In this document: positions 47,502 to 56,376 of the stretch, piece after piece
Position numbering within the stretch: position 1 is the stretch's first letter
Layout of the letters: the number at the start of each line of letters is the position of its first letter
Notes under the pieces: generated by a model
Database searches by the model: none
The model's input: only the letters and a program-made list of their open reading frames with translations
What the model was told of the DNA's origin: nothing
Position numbers and translations under genes: made by a program
Assembly: GCA_003389325.1 (NCBI GenBank)
Contig: QQVE01000068.1
Span: forward strand, 62,001 to 126,000
DNA from: Planctomycetota bacterium
GTDB taxonomy: Bacteria; Planctomycetota; Planctomycetia; Pirellulales; PALSA-1355
Length of the DNA: 64,000 nucleotides
Direction of reading: 5' to 3'

Positions 47502-48866
47502 CTAGACGAGGTCGGTCGTCACCAGCCGGCGATAGGCGAGACCCGTAAGGACGGCCCCGACCACCAGCGAGGCCAGAGCGAACAGGATGGTCGGCTCGAA
47601 CCCGCTGGTGCGCAGCCCGAATTCGTGGCGGATGAATTGACTTCCGACAATCGCGGAGGCCATGGCACCGATGAACCAGGCCAGCCCCGCGGCGGCGACG
47701 ATGAGCATCCAGAACCGCATGCGGATGGTTGCCGCCGCCAGGCTGAAGATCACCCAGGCCATGCTCCACAGGATGGCGGCATACGCGGCGACAAATTGCC
47801 AGCGCGCGAGGACATCGGAGAACGGGGGTACGAACGAGAACACCGTCACGCTGATGATGGTTCCGGCGAGCGCCCACAGGGCCACGTCGGCTGCTAGCGC
47901 CAGCAGGATCTGGCGGAAGAACGAAGTCCGTATGACCGGACGCATGCATTCGACGAACAACGCGCGCCGCCGTACGTGCCACGGGCCCAGGGGCACTATC
48001 AACAGGACGGCACTAGTGATCAACGCCGAGCCTGTGGCCCAATCCGATGCGCTGTCGAACCAAGCGCCTAGCAACGTCAAGGCCCAGACCACGGCCAGCG
48101 GCACGACTAGACCTAGCCACGTGGTGGCCACCGGCACACGCCACCGCTGCACGGAGGCCAGCCACCTCTGGTTTTCAAGACCCTGGGCGGCAGCGTCGCG
48201 CCAGCGGAGCAGCCATTGGCCCAGCGAGCGATCGCTCAGGGACTCGGCCGACGGTTCCAACGCGATTTCGTCGTTGGTCGTGATGCCTCGCCGCGGCAGC
48301 AACAGCAAGACAACGATTGCCACCAGGTTGGACGCAACCGCAGTCGCGATCAACGCCGTGCCCACGGCGGGACGCACGTTGTCGACCAGCACGACCAGCA
48401 GCGGCATTCCGTGCGGATGACCGGCGGCCCTTCCAGTGAACAAGACTGGCAGCGCCGCCAGCAGCACCAGTGCCCGCGGCCAGCAGGCCACTGCTCCGAT
48501 TAGGATGCCCGCCAGGGCGTGCAACGCCATCGACCCAGGGGGCCAGCCGCCGAACCGCATCATGACGCCGGGAATGGCTACCCACAGCGTGAGGCTGATC
48601 GCGGCGGCGACGATCAAGTGCGGCGCGGCGTACCCCGGCGAGAGCCGGGCGGCCGCGGTGCCGAATTGCCGACGCACGTGCAAGGCAACGAAGCACCCGG
48701 CCACGCACGAGAAATTGGCCGACAGCAGCGCATGCGCACGTAGTGCGTCGGGTCTGGGGTCCGCCGCATACCACCACCCAGCGAGCACCATCACGGCGAA
48801 TCCGGCCATCCACCAGAACCGCGGCCGCCAGAGGTAAGTTTGCAGCACGTGCCAGTAGCGATTCAT
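47502..48866 (-). CDS. ABC transporter permease-like membrane protein 2
   Basis: A 454-residue polytopic membrane protein with about 12 hydrophobic segments. It is a distant paralogue of the upstream gene: the same order of cytosolic loop (SLGQWLLRWRDAAAQ), Trp-rich middle and ECMRPVIRTSFFRQILLAL segment, and the terminal YRRLVTTDLV. It ends a four-gene operon (GntR, ATPase, permease 1, permease 2). The two permeases probably form a heterodimeric channel. The substrate is unknown; YtrA-linked systems often act in envelope stress or antibiotic efflux. Confidence 0.82.
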   Translation of the reverse strand: MNRYWHVLQTYLWRPRFWWMAGFAVMVLAGWWYAADPRPDALRAHALLSANFSCVAGCFVALHVRRQFGTAAARLSPGYAAPHLIVAAAISLTLWVAIPGVMMRFGGWPPGSMALHALAGILIGAVACWPRALVLLAALPVLFTGRAAGHPHGMPLLVVLVDNVRPAVGTALIATAVASNLVAIVVLLLLPRRGITTNDEIALEPSAESLSDRSLGQWLLRWRDAAAQGLENQRWLASVQRWRVPVATTWLGLVVPLAVVWALTLLGAWFDSASDWATGSALITSAVLLIVPLGPWHVRRRALFVECMRPVIRTSFFRQILLALAADVALWALAGTIISVTVFSFVPPFSDVLARWQFVAAYAAILWSMAWVIFSLAAATIRMRFWMLIVAAAGLAWFIGAMASAIVGSQFIRHEFGLRTSGFEPTILFALASLVVGAVLTGLAYRRLVTTDLV

Positions 48867-48884
48867 GCGTCAGGTTTCCGAAGG

Positions 48885-50234
48885 TCAGGTGATTTCCATC
48901 ATCAACCACCGGCGATACGTCACGGCGACGAATACCGCGCCGAGCAAGACGAACAACGCCACGAAGGTTGGATAAACAAGCCGTGTCTGTAGGCCCAGGT
49001 TCTGCAAGACGGAGGTCAACATGCCGACGCCGGTCGACGATGCCACGAACAACGCTAGAAGCCAAGGCAGCCAGTAACGCAGCCGGACGGTGAGTGCGGC
49101 GATACCGTACAGCAAGGCGGCCACGGCCCACAGCATGCTCAGTGGCTTCCAGGGCATCCCGATTCCCGCCTGCGGCTCAAACCACGCGGAAGCGGCAAAT
49201 GCAGAGCCGAAGATCAGCGTGGCGACAATCGTCCAACGGAGGAAGTCCCCCAGCATGGCCGTCATGAACTGCCGCACGAATCGTGGCCGCGAAACGGGCC
49301 GCATGATTTCGTACGATAGCGCCCGACAGCGAAACCGCCACGAGCCAAGCGGCAGGAAGAGCGCCACACCGCCGGCGAGCGTCGCGATGGCCATGCCACC
49401 ACTCGCACCGGCAGAGTAAGTCACCGACGCGATCAACGCGCTGAGCAGACAAACCAGCGCGCCGACCTCCCACCACGACACGAGACACGGCGTCTGCCAG
49501 CGGCGCACGCACTGGGCCAGAGAAGCGCGGCAGCCGATTCGCCATTCGATGGCTGCATCGCGAAAGCGCAGCAACCACTCCTTGAGCCGCGACGGCGATT
49601 CGGGCGGGCGGTCGACCATCAGGTCGTCGCAATACTCGGTGGTGCGGTCACAGGTTCGCAGGTACGCGAAGGCCGCCAGCGGGTAGGCCAACAGGGCGGC
49701 CACGAACATCACGCCGGCGGGCCCCGATTCGCCCTCGAACAATTGCGTCCAGAACGCGGCCGCCGGCAGTTGATAGGTTTCCCACACCACCAAGACCGCC
49801 GGGAACAGCAGCAGCCCGAGAAAACTCTTGGGCCAGAGAAGCACCGCGGCCATCAACACCGCGGCCAGGGCGTGGACGCCCACGGCCTGCACGACACTGA
49901 GGCCGAAGATGGCGGCGATCGATGCGGGATAGACAACGCACACCAGAATGGCGATGACGGCGCCGAACGTCAGTTGTATTTCGGCGAAGCGGGGCACCAG
50001 GTAGACGGCCGGACCGCTGAGTTGACGCCGCAGATGCAGCGCCACCAGACCGCACAGCAAGCCGGCCAACAGCGCCGAATAGACCAGCAGAATCGCCGCC
50101 GCGGCCCGACCGGCGGGGCCTGCGAAGCTGTCGGGCTTCATCATCAGCGGCAACAGCACGTAGAGCGCCGGAAAGATCCAGAAGCGGTATCTGCCGGCGT
50201 AGCTCCGCGCGACGTGCAGGAAGCTATTCATCAT
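48885..50234 (-). CDS. ABC transporter permease-like membrane protein 1
   Basis: A 449-residue polytopic membrane protein with about 12 hydrophobic segments, a loop LKEWLLRFRDAAIEWRIGCR, and EIMRPVSRPRFVRQFMTAM, paralogous to the next gene. Its start (ATG 50234 or 50231) overlaps the end of the ATPase gene by up to 11 bp, showing translational coupling. The stop is 18 bp before permease 2. Confidence 0.82.
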   Translation of the reverse strand: MMNSFLHVARSYAGRYRFWIFPALYVLLPLMMKPDSFAGPAGRAAAAILLVYSALLAGLLCGLVALHLRRQLSGPAVYLVPRFAEIQLTFGAVIAILVCVVYPASIAAIFGLSVVQAVGVHALAAVLMAAVLLWPKSFLGLLLFPAVLVVWETYQLPAAAFWTQLFEGESGPAGVMFVAALLAYPLAAFAYLRTCDRTTEYCDDLMVDRPPESPSRLKEWLLRFRDAAIEWRIGCRASLAQCVRRWQTPCLVSWWEVGALVCLLSALIASVTYSAGASGGMAIATLAGGVALFLPLGSWRFRCRALSYEIMRPVSRPRFVRQFMTAMLGDFLRWTIVATLIFGSAFAASAWFEPQAGIGMPWKPLSMLWAVAALLYGIAALTVRLRYWLPWLLALFVASSTGVGMLTSVLQNLGLQTRLVYPTFVALFVLLGAVFVAVTYRRWLMMEIT

Positions 50235-51114
50235 CGTGCAGCTCCAGAAAGATCTCTTCGAGGTTCAGGTCCTGAATCTCTACTGTGGCGTGCCAGGACG
50301 TTTCGATTTTGTCGAGCAACTCGGGCGTGATCGTGCGCGTAGTGACCAGAGCCTGGTTGCCTTCGATGCGCTGCCGCAGAATGCCGGGCAGCTCGAAGCG
50401 CTCGGGGAAGGTGTTGGTCGAGATGAGCCGCAATCGCTTGATCTGGTCTTTCAGCTCGCCCAGCTCGCCGAAGAAGCTGATCTGGCCGTTTTGCAGGATG
50501 GCCACGTGGTTGGCCACGCGCTCCAGGTCGCTGGTGATGTGGGTGCTGAACAGCACGCTGCGGCTGCCGCCGGCGGCGATCTCGAGCACGACTTTCAAAA
50601 ACTCGCGCCGCGCGGCCGGGTCGAGGCTCGCGACCGGTTCGTCGAGCAGCAGAAAGTCGGGCTCGTGCGCCAGGGCCAGCACGATGGCTAGCTTTTGCGC
50701 TTCGCCCACCGAGAGAGTGCCGGCCCGTTGATCGGGCGGGATTTTCCAGTCGGCGACGAGGTCGCGGGCCAGTTGGGCGTTCCAGCGGCGATAGAACGAG
50801 CCGGTGTAGTCGATGATGTGCTGCACGCGCATCCAGTGGTAGAGCTGCGGCGTTTGCGGGACGTAGCCGATCAGCTCCTTGGCGCTGGCGCTCAAGTTCC
50901 AGGCCGGTTCGCCCAGGATCGTGACCGTGCCGTGTTGCGGCTTGGCCAGGCCCAGGGCGCAGCGGAGCAGGGTGGTCTTGCCGGCGCCGTTCTTGCCCAA
51001 CAGGCCGACGATTCCGCCTGTGGAAATCGCCAGGTCGAGCCGGTCGAGCACCGGCCGAGAGCCGTAAAGCTTCGACACGGCACGCATTTCGAGCACGTTT
51101 TCTGCCTGGTTCAT
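50224..51114 (-). CDS. ABC transporter ATP-binding protein
   Basis: A 296-residue ATPase. Walker A is GLLGKNGAGKTTLL near 37, Walker B is DFLLLDEPVASLD, and the H-loop is FSTHITSDLE. The signature reads LSVGEAQKL rather than LSGGQ. A C-terminal ~80-residue domain is typical of exporter-type ATPases (YtrB/CcmA-like). ATG 51114 overlaps the regulator stop as ATGA. It powers the two permeases downstream. Confidence 0.94.
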   Translation of the reverse strand: MNQAENVLEMRAVSKLYGSRPVLDRLDLAISTGGIVGLLGKNGAGKTTLLRCALGLAKPQHGTVTILGEPAWNLSASAKELIGYVPQTPQLYHWMRVQHIIDYTGSFYRRWNAQLARDLVADWKIPPDQRAGTLSVGEAQKLAIVLALAHEPDFLLLDEPVASLDPAARREFLKVVLEIAAGGSRSVLFSTHITSDLERVANHVAILQNGQISFFGELGELKDQIKRLRLISTNTFPERFELPGILRQRIEGNQALVTTRTITPELLDKIETSWHATVEIQDLNLEEIFLELHDDE

Positions 51115-51515
51115 TTTCCGTCGAGCTCCTTGAAGACGCGGTCGATCAGCACCTTGACCTGGGCGGACGACAAATGCAGTTGATAGGCCTCGGCCGCCAC
51201 TTGTTCCACCAGCGGCAGCAGCCGTTCCTGGCGTTCGCGGAGCGAGCCGTTCTCGCTGGGCTTCGGGCGTGGGGCGATGCGCATCCCCTGGCCGCGCACG
51301 TGCTCGACCACGCCATCGCGTTCCAGCAGCGAGTAGGCCTTGGAAACCGTCATCGGATTGACCTCCAGCTCCAAGGCCACCTGCCGCACCGAGGGCAGGA
51401 AATCGCCCTCGCTCACGCGGCCGCTGACCACGTGCCGGCGCACCTGGTCGAGCAGTTGCCGATAGATCGGCAAGCCGGAGTTGGGGAAGACCTGAAAGAG
51501 AAAGTCGGCAGCCAT
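51111..51515 (-). CDS. GntR-family regulator, YtrA subfamily
   Basis: A 134-residue repressor. A winged helix-turn-helix (LPIYRQLLDQVRRHV, FLPSVRQVALELEVNPMTVSKAYSLLERDGV) is followed by a short helical dimerisation tail rather than a ligand-binding domain, the mark of YtrA. ATG 51515 coincides with the end of a 9-bp inverted repeat and no ribosome-binding site precedes it, suggesting a leaderless transcript. It probably represses itself and the downstream ABC genes. Confidence 0.93.
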   Translation of the reverse strand: MAADFLFQVFPNSGLPIYRQLLDQVRRHVVSGRVSEGDFLPSVRQVALELEVNPMTVSKAYSLLERDGVVEHVRGQGMRIAPRPKPSENGSLRERQERLLPLVEQVAAEAYQLHLSSAQVKVLIDRVFKELDGK

Positions 51516-51538
51516 GTGTATTAGTGTAGTAATACACA
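51515..51538 (-). promoter_or_regulatory. YtrA-type operator (inverted repeat)
   Basis: A perfect 9-bp inverted repeat TGTGTATTA / TAATACACA (51515-51523 and 51530-51538), 6-nt spacer GTGTAG. It covers the -10 box and the predicted start of transcription and translation of the GntR gene. Confidence 0.8.
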
Positions 51539-51551
51539 GGAGGCTACGCAA
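51523..51551 (-). promoter_or_regulatory. Promoter of the GntR-ABC operon
   Basis: On the minus strand TTGCGT (51551-51546), a 17-nt spacer and TACACT (51528-51523). Seven bases separate the -10 from the ATG, so the transcript would begin at or next to the start codon. Confidence 0.55.
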
Positions 51552-51639
51552 GGGGGCCGCGTAGAAAAAACGGCGCGGGCGAAGTCGCTTGAGCGACCTC
51601 TCCCCCGCCGCGATCCCTGGATTCGTGGAGGTTCCGCTC

Positions 51640-54297
51640 CTAGTAAGTAGAACTAGGCTCGCTCGACGGCTCAACGTACGGAGAGGGCCGGTCTTCGAGC
51701 GACTCGCGAATCTTTCCAGCTCGCCTGGCGGCCTCGGCGTCGCCGGAAGCCTCGACGCGCTTGAGCGCCGGCAGGACCGACTCGGTGATGAAACGCGGCC
51801 CCACGTCGTCGACGCTACGAAGCACGTCCATGGCCGCTTCGCTTACCTCGTCGTTTTCGTCCACGAGCGCGGCGGTCAACGCCTGCGACTTGGGATCGAA
51901 CTGCTCCATCCCTTTGACCAGCGAAGGCACGCGCTGCTCATTCTTTGTCGCAAGCGCGTACAGGACAAACACACGCTGGGTATCGTCGCCTTCGCTCAGG
52001 TACTTTGCCAGCACCGGCAGCGCGTCTTCAAGCGGGGCGGCTTGCACGGCGCGAACGGCAGCCACGTAGAGGGGCGTCGCGTTTGTATCGCTGGTATCCG
52101 GGCCCTTGAACTGGCTCGGTGAGTATTTTCCTACTTCTTTCACCAACAGCGGCACGACTTCCTTCGCGTAGCCGTTGGCTGCGAACTGTCGCAGTGCCTG
52201 CAGGGCCTCGAGTCGGCTGGTCAGATCGAGCTCGATCTCGAACTCTTCGCGCCACTGGTCGAACGGGTCCTTGTAGACGCGCTCGCGGCGCTGGGAGGGC
52301 GTCGGGGACCTGATCACGTCGGGCGTCGCCACTGGAGTGCCGGGGGGCGGTCCTAGAGTGTGGGCTCGGTCGGACGGCGGCGCCGCAGATGTTGGGCGAG
52401 GCGGCGCCAAGGGTGTGGCCGAGCGAGGGGGTGGCAGTGCCGTCACAAACTCTGTGGCTGGAGCGTACGTTGGGGGCGCAGACTCAGAGGTCACGGGCAC
52501 GTCGCCCGGAGCGTAGGTTTGCGGCGCGGTGCGAGGCAGCGGTGTCGAAACGACAACGTCCTCCTCGACCGTGCCTACTCCGGGCGCGAGCCGCCGCTGG
52601 CGAAAGTGCCGCTGCATGACGGCCGAGGACTCAATCTCGGCCAGCTTGCGCTCGGCGTCAGCGACGTAGTACTCGGCGGCTGCCATCACGTTTGCCTCGC
52701 CCCCCCGCGAACCGCTCTCGTGAAGCGCCGTCACTTTCTGATGGAAAAGCTGCATACGTTTCAGATGCGCTTTCGCCGCCGCGACCTGCTCGGCGCGGTT
52801 GTTCGCCAGGTTGAGTTCGGCCGCAAGCCATCGATCCGACCAAAAAGTAACATAGTCGAAGGTAGCGGTGCCCGAATCCCACCCTGCCTCGTTTGCTTGA
52901 TAGGATCGCTTCGCCGCTTCGACCATCTTCTGCTTGGCGGCGCGCACAGCATCCGGCGTGGCCGCCGGTCCGGGCACTTCCACGGGCTCGGCGAACTTCG
53001 GCTTGACTCTGGGTTCGACGGGTTCACCAAATAGATCGTCATTCGACCCACTCGGCCGACTCTTCTTGGTGGACTTCGGCTCCAGTTCGTCGGAGTACAG
53101 GTCTTCGTTCGGGTCGACCGGCTCGCTCGGCGGGGCCTCCGTATTGGTTGGTGGAATGGGATCATCGACGTAGAAAGCATCGCTTGGTGGCTCAGCCGAC
53201 GGGACTTCCTGTGAAGCCGGCTCCGCCTCCTGGGCCACCAGCCGCACACGCACCAGTGCCATCGCGGCCAGGCAGATCACCAACGCGATTACCAGTGACC
53301 TCTTCATCATCGAGTCCTCCTGTTCGGGAAATCGGACCAGCCGGCGGATGCGCGCGGCCAGCGGACGGCGACTCATGGCGGAACTGAAACGGATCGACGA
53401 ACCGGCCAGCTCGCTGAGCCGCACCAGGATCGTCGCGTAGGCGGCCGGCTCGGTGGCGGCCGCGCGATCGCAGGCCCATTCGGCGGCCTCGTCGAAGCGG
53501 CGCACCGTCCACCAGGCCAGCGGGTTGAACCAGTGCGGCAGCGCTAGCAGATGCGCGATGAGCGACTTCCACACGTCGTGCCGCCGCAGGTGCGCCAACT
53601 CGTGCCGCAGGATGGCCGCACGTTCGCTTTCGCGCAACTTCCGCCACAACCGCTCCGGTACCACCAGCTCGTAGCCGCCCGGCAAACGGCACAACAGCGG
53701 TCCCACCGCGTCGGTGACGCGCAGCGGCGTCGCTCGCAAGCCCTCGGCTGAGAGCATCGCCTGCCACTGCTGTTCCCATTGCGGCTCGCCGGCGCTACTG
53801 CGCGGCAATCGCCACACGAACCACAAGTACCCGCCCAGCCATACCGCGGCCATCACCCCCATGCCGGCGAGCCAACCCACGGCGACGAGTGCTTGCCAGT
53901 TCGGCCTCCACGCCGGCGGCGTGGGCATGGGTGGTTCCGCCGACGCTTCGAGCGTGTGTGGATCGAACACCGGCACAGCCGACGGCGTCGCTTCGCTGGC
54001 CGACATGAGCTCCTCCACCGGAATCGGCGGCAACTCGGCCCAGGCCGCTTTGGCCGGTGGTACTTGCGCCAACTTGATCGGTGTCTCGGGGGGCTCGGCC
54101 GGATACCACGGCACGTCGAGCGGTAGTTGCACGAAAAGGCAGCCGACCAGCAGCGGGACGATGCAGGCCGCGCGATGCAGAGCCGGTGCGTTGACGCGTG
54201 CCAGACGCAACACGGCGGCACCTGCGACCGCACAGACGGATAGCCACAGCGTGGCCCGCACCAGATGGGGCAGCAGTCCGGCGGCGAAGTCGTTCAT
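51640..54297 (-). CDS. M56 (BlaR1-like) membrane metalloprotease with C-terminal HEAT-like domain
   Basis: An 885-residue protein. N-terminal membrane helices (LVRATLWLSVCAVAGAAVL near 12-30, WLAGMGVMAAVWLGGYLWF near 145) precede the M56 protease: ILRHELAHLRRHD with HELAH at 232-236, then NPLAWWTVRRFDEAAEWACD. A further helix (RSLVIALVICLAAMALV) leads to a ~350-residue acidic, then proline-rich, extracytoplasmic part and about 170 residues of HEAT-like helical repeats (LEALQALRQFA, DALPVLAKYLSEGDD). The penicillin-binding sensor of BlaR1 is absent. The start overlaps the BlaI stop as ATGA. It likely senses a signal and cleaves BlaI. Confidence 0.88.
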   Translation of the reverse strand: MNDFAAGLLPHLVRATLWLSVCAVAGAAVLRLARVNAPALHRAACIVPLLVGCLFVQLPLDVPWYPAEPPETPIKLAQVPPAKAAWAELPPIPVEELMSASEATPSAVPVFDPHTLEASAEPPMPTPPAWRPNWQALVAVGWLAGMGVMAAVWLGGYLWFVWRLPRSSAGEPQWEQQWQAMLSAEGLRATPLRVTDAVGPLLCRLPGGYELVVPERLWRKLRESERAAILRHELAHLRRHDVWKSLIAHLLALPHWFNPLAWWTVRRFDEAAEWACDRAAATEPAAYATILVRLSELAGSSIRFSSAMSRRPLAARIRRLVRFPEQEDSMMKRSLVIALVICLAAMALVRVRLVAQEAEPASQEVPSAEPPSDAFYVDDPIPPTNTEAPPSEPVDPNEDLYSDELEPKSTKKSRPSGSNDDLFGEPVEPRVKPKFAEPVEVPGPAATPDAVRAAKQKMVEAAKRSYQANEAGWDSGTATFDYVTFWSDRWLAAELNLANNRAEQVAAAKAHLKRMQLFHQKVTALHESGSRGGEANVMAAAEYYVADAERKLAEIESSAVMQRHFRQRRLAPGVGTVEEDVVVSTPLPRTAPQTYAPGDVPVTSESAPPTYAPATEFVTALPPPRSATPLAPPRPTSAAPPSDRAHTLGPPPGTPVATPDVIRSPTPSQRRERVYKDPFDQWREEFEIELDLTSRLEALQALRQFAANGYAKEVVPLLVKEVGKYSPSQFKGPDTSDTNATPLYVAAVRAVQAAPLEDALPVLAKYLSEGDDTQRVFVLYALATKNEQRVPSLVKGMEQFDPKSQALTAALVDENDEVSEAAMDVLRSVDDVGPRFITESVLPALKRVEASGDAEAARRAGKIRESLEDRPSPYVEPSSEPSSTY

Positions 54298-54704
54298 GAC
54301 GGCCTCCGTGGGTTCGAGCTCGATTTCGACTGACGCTCGGCGTCGGCGATCAGTTGTTTCAGCTCCGCGATCTCCTCGGGCGACAGCTTCCAGTCGCGCA
54401 CCAGGTGCGCCACCAGCGGTACGACGCTGCCGCCGCTGATCCGCTCGACCAGCATTTGCAGGTGGCCGGCGCTGACCTCCTCCGGCTCGACCAGCGCCGT
54501 GTAATGTGCCGGCCGCTCGCTGCTGCGAGCCACCAGCTTCTTGTCGACCAGGCGATTGAGCCGGGTCTGGATTGTCGTGTAGCCGACCTTGCGCGCGAGC
54601 CCGGCCTGCGCTTTCGAAAGCGTGACCGGACCGACGCGCCACAGCATCTCGAGGATTTCCATCTCGCCGGGCGACAGCCGCGGCCCCAGACGACGCTTGC
54701 TCAT
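54294..54704 (-). CDS. BlaI/MecI/CopY-family transcriptional repressor
   Basis: A 136-residue winged-helix repressor: LSPGEMEILEMLWRVGPVTL, KVGYTTIQTRLNRLVDKKLV, with a dimerising C-terminus that is the usual site of cleavage by the partner protease. ATG 54704 follows GGGAG. The M56 gene overlaps its stop codon. It probably binds two operators just upstream and represses its own operon. Confidence 0.94.
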   Translation of the reverse strand: MSKRRLGPRLSPGEMEILEMLWRVGPVTLSKAQAGLARKVGYTTIQTRLNRLVDKKLVARSSERPAHYTALVEPEEVSAGHLQMLVERISGGSVVPLVAHLVRDWKLSPEEIAELKQLIADAERQSKSSSNPRRPS

Positions 54705-54718
54705 GTCAGTCTCCCGTT

Positions 54719-54734
54719 CACGACAGATGTCATA
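54719..54734 (-). promoter_or_regulatory. BlaI-type operator, proximal
   Basis: CACGACAGATGTCATA (plus-strand reading), a 16-bp site with core GACAGATGTC. It matches the distal site at 12 of 16 positions and lies between the -10 box and the ribosome-binding site. Confidence 0.55.
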
Positions 54735-54741
54735 AACGGCG

Positions 54742-54769
54742 ATTCTACGACATACGTCGTAAATTGCAA
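54742..54769 (-). promoter_or_regulatory. Promoter of the BlaI-M56 operon
   Basis: On the minus strand TTGCAA (54769-54764), 16 nt and TAGAAT (54747-54742). The distal operator fills the spacer. Confidence 0.65.
54746..54761 (-). promoter_or_regulatory. BlaI-type operator, distal
   Basis: TACGACATACGTCGTA: inverted repeats TACGAC/GTCGTA around ATAC, the same shape as BlaI/MecI/CopY boxes (TACNACATATGTNGTA-like). Confidence 0.75.
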
Positions 54770-54804
54770 GAGAAAAACCCCGCGGCGGAGATTCGGGAGA
54801 CTTG

Positions 54805-55959
54805 CTAGCGCGGCAGGGCCGCCACGAGCCGCTCGATGTCGGACGCGTCGTTGTAGGCGTGGGCCGCCAGACGCAGCCGCCCGCCGCGGGCGCTGAGCAC
54901 GACGCCCTCCTTGGCCAGCTGGTTCTTCGCGGACAGTGCGTCCTGGCCGGGCAGCTCGAAGGAGACGATGCCCGAGCGGTGGTTGCCCTCGCGGGGGCTG
55001 TAGAGCTTCGCACCGGCTTGCTCGAGGCGCCGGCAGGCCAGATCGGTCACTTCGATGATTCGCTCGCTGAGGGCTTGCGTACCGAGCTCCAAAAGCAGCT
55101 CGAGACTTTCGGCCAGGGCGAGGAAGCCCACCATGTTCTGCGACCCGCCTTCGAAGCGCGCCGCCGAGGGTTTAAAGTTCAACTCGATGCGGTTGTAGTC
55201 CGACGCATGGGCCACACTGTGCCAGCCCACGCCGAGCGGTCGCAGCAGGTCGAGATGTTCGCGCCGCAAGTAAAACAGCCCGGCGCCCTCGGGACCCAGC
55301 AGCCACTTGTGCCCGTCGGCCGCGAGAAAGTCGATGGGTGTAGTTTTCACGTCCAGCGGAAAGACGCCGAGCCCCTGAATGGCATCGACGACCAGCAGCG
55401 CGCCGCGCTGGTGCACCACTTCGGCCAGGGCGTCCAGATCGCACCGCCAGCCGCTGGCGTAGCCGACCCAACTGACGCTCACCAGCCGGGTGCGCTCGTC
55501 GCACGCGGCGGCCAGGCGATCGAGGTCGATCCGTCCACGCTCGTCGGGCGCGATGCGCCGCGCCTCGACTCCGCGCGAGGCCAGATGCAGCCAGGGATAC
55601 TGGTTTGAGGGAAACTCGTTGTCGAGTGTGACGACGTTGTCCCCCTCGCGCCAGGGAAAGCCTTCGGCCACCAGGCCGAGTCCTTCGCTGGTGCTGTGCA
55701 CGAGAGCCACTTCGGCGGCATCGGCATTCAGCAGCCGGGCGGCCAGCGAGCGCGTTTGCTCGACGCGCTTGCTCCACGAGGGCCACACCGTATCGCCCTC
55801 GAGCGAGGCCTGCTCGCTGAAACGCGCAATGGCCGCGGCGGTGCGCGCCGGCAGCGGGGCCACGGCCGCGTGGTCGAAATAGGCCCACTTCTCGCTGACG
55901 GGCATCTGCCGCCGGAAGGATTGCCAGACGTCGGTCGAATCGGTCTTGGTGGAGAACAT
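54805..55959 (-). CDS. Class V aminotransferase / cysteine desulfurase-like PLP enzyme
   Basis: A 384-residue fold-type I PLP enzyme. YFDHAAVAPLP at the N-terminus, VHSTSEGLGLVAEGF, DNEFPSNQYPW, VSVSWVGYASGWRCDL, VVDAIQGLGVFPLDV and the PLP lysine in AADGHKWLLGPEG are visible. No cysteine stands in the usual desulfurase loop as far as I can see, so selenocysteine-lyase-like, desulfurase or other class V activity is open. ATG 55959 is chosen by the N-terminal homology pattern; the long upstream frame is not protein-like. Confidence 0.88.
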   Translation of the reverse strand: MFSTKTDSTDVWQSFRRQMPVSEKWAYFDHAAVAPLPARTAAAIARFSEQASLEGDTVWPSWSKRVEQTRSLAARLLNADAAEVALVHSTSEGLGLVAEGFPWREGDNVVTLDNEFPSNQYPWLHLASRGVEARRIAPDERGRIDLDRLAAACDERTRLVSVSWVGYASGWRCDLDALAEVVHQRGALLVVDAIQGLGVFPLDVKTTPIDFLAADGHKWLLGPEGAGLFYLRREHLDLLRPLGVGWHSVAHASDYNRIELNFKPSAARFEGGSQNMVGFLALAESLELLLELGTQALSERIIEVTDLACRRLEQAGAKLYSPREGNHRSGIVSFELPGQDALSAKNQLAKEGVVLSARGGRLRLAAHAYNDASDIERLVAALPR

Positions 55960-56079
55960 GCCCCTATCGTCGCGGCGGACCCCAGCGCTGACAAGGGCGT
56001 GCTTCCGCGAGGTGGGCGTGCAAGGCTTGGTAGGGTTGCGCGTGATGTACCGGCGGTTTCCGCTGCCTAAAGCGTAAAC

Positions 56080-56090
56080 TATACTATGAT
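56080..56090 (+). promoter_or_regulatory. Putative -10 box(es) for the 60-residue membrane protein
   Basis: Overlapping TATACT (56080-56085) and TATGAT (56085-56090), about 40 nt upstream of ATG 56129. Confidence 0.35.
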
Positions 56091-56128
56091 GTTTCGCCCT
56101 GCTTGAAGTGACCCCAGGACCAGAGAGA

Positions 56129-56311
56129 ATGCCCAAAGTGCTTGCCATTTCAGGAATGGTAGTCGGTGGGCTGCTGGTCTTGGCATTCGGAGCAGACCTG
56201 GCCATCGCCCTGCCATTCGGCGGCGCCAGCATGTGGATCGACGTGGCCCTGCTGATCAGCGGTGCGGCGCTGGGTTACATGGGTTGGAACACTTATCGCG
56301 AGTTGGCCTAA
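56129..56311 (+). CDS. Small two-helix membrane protein
   Basis: A 60-residue protein. Two hydrophobic helices (KVLAISGMVVGGLLVLAFGADLA and WIDVALLISGAALGYMGW) flank a short FGGAS loop, with a charged end YRELA. ATG 56129 follows AGAGAGA. The amphipathic plan and clean stop suggest a real gene despite its size. Function is unknown. Confidence 0.72.
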   Translation: MPKVLAISGMVVGGLLVLAFGADLAIALPFGGASMWIDVALLISGAALGYMGWNTYRELA

Positions 56312-56376
56312 GCCGGCCTGACGGCGATTTCCCGCTTCGGAGCGCACCCACCAGCGGCATGTCCTTGCAACACGCC

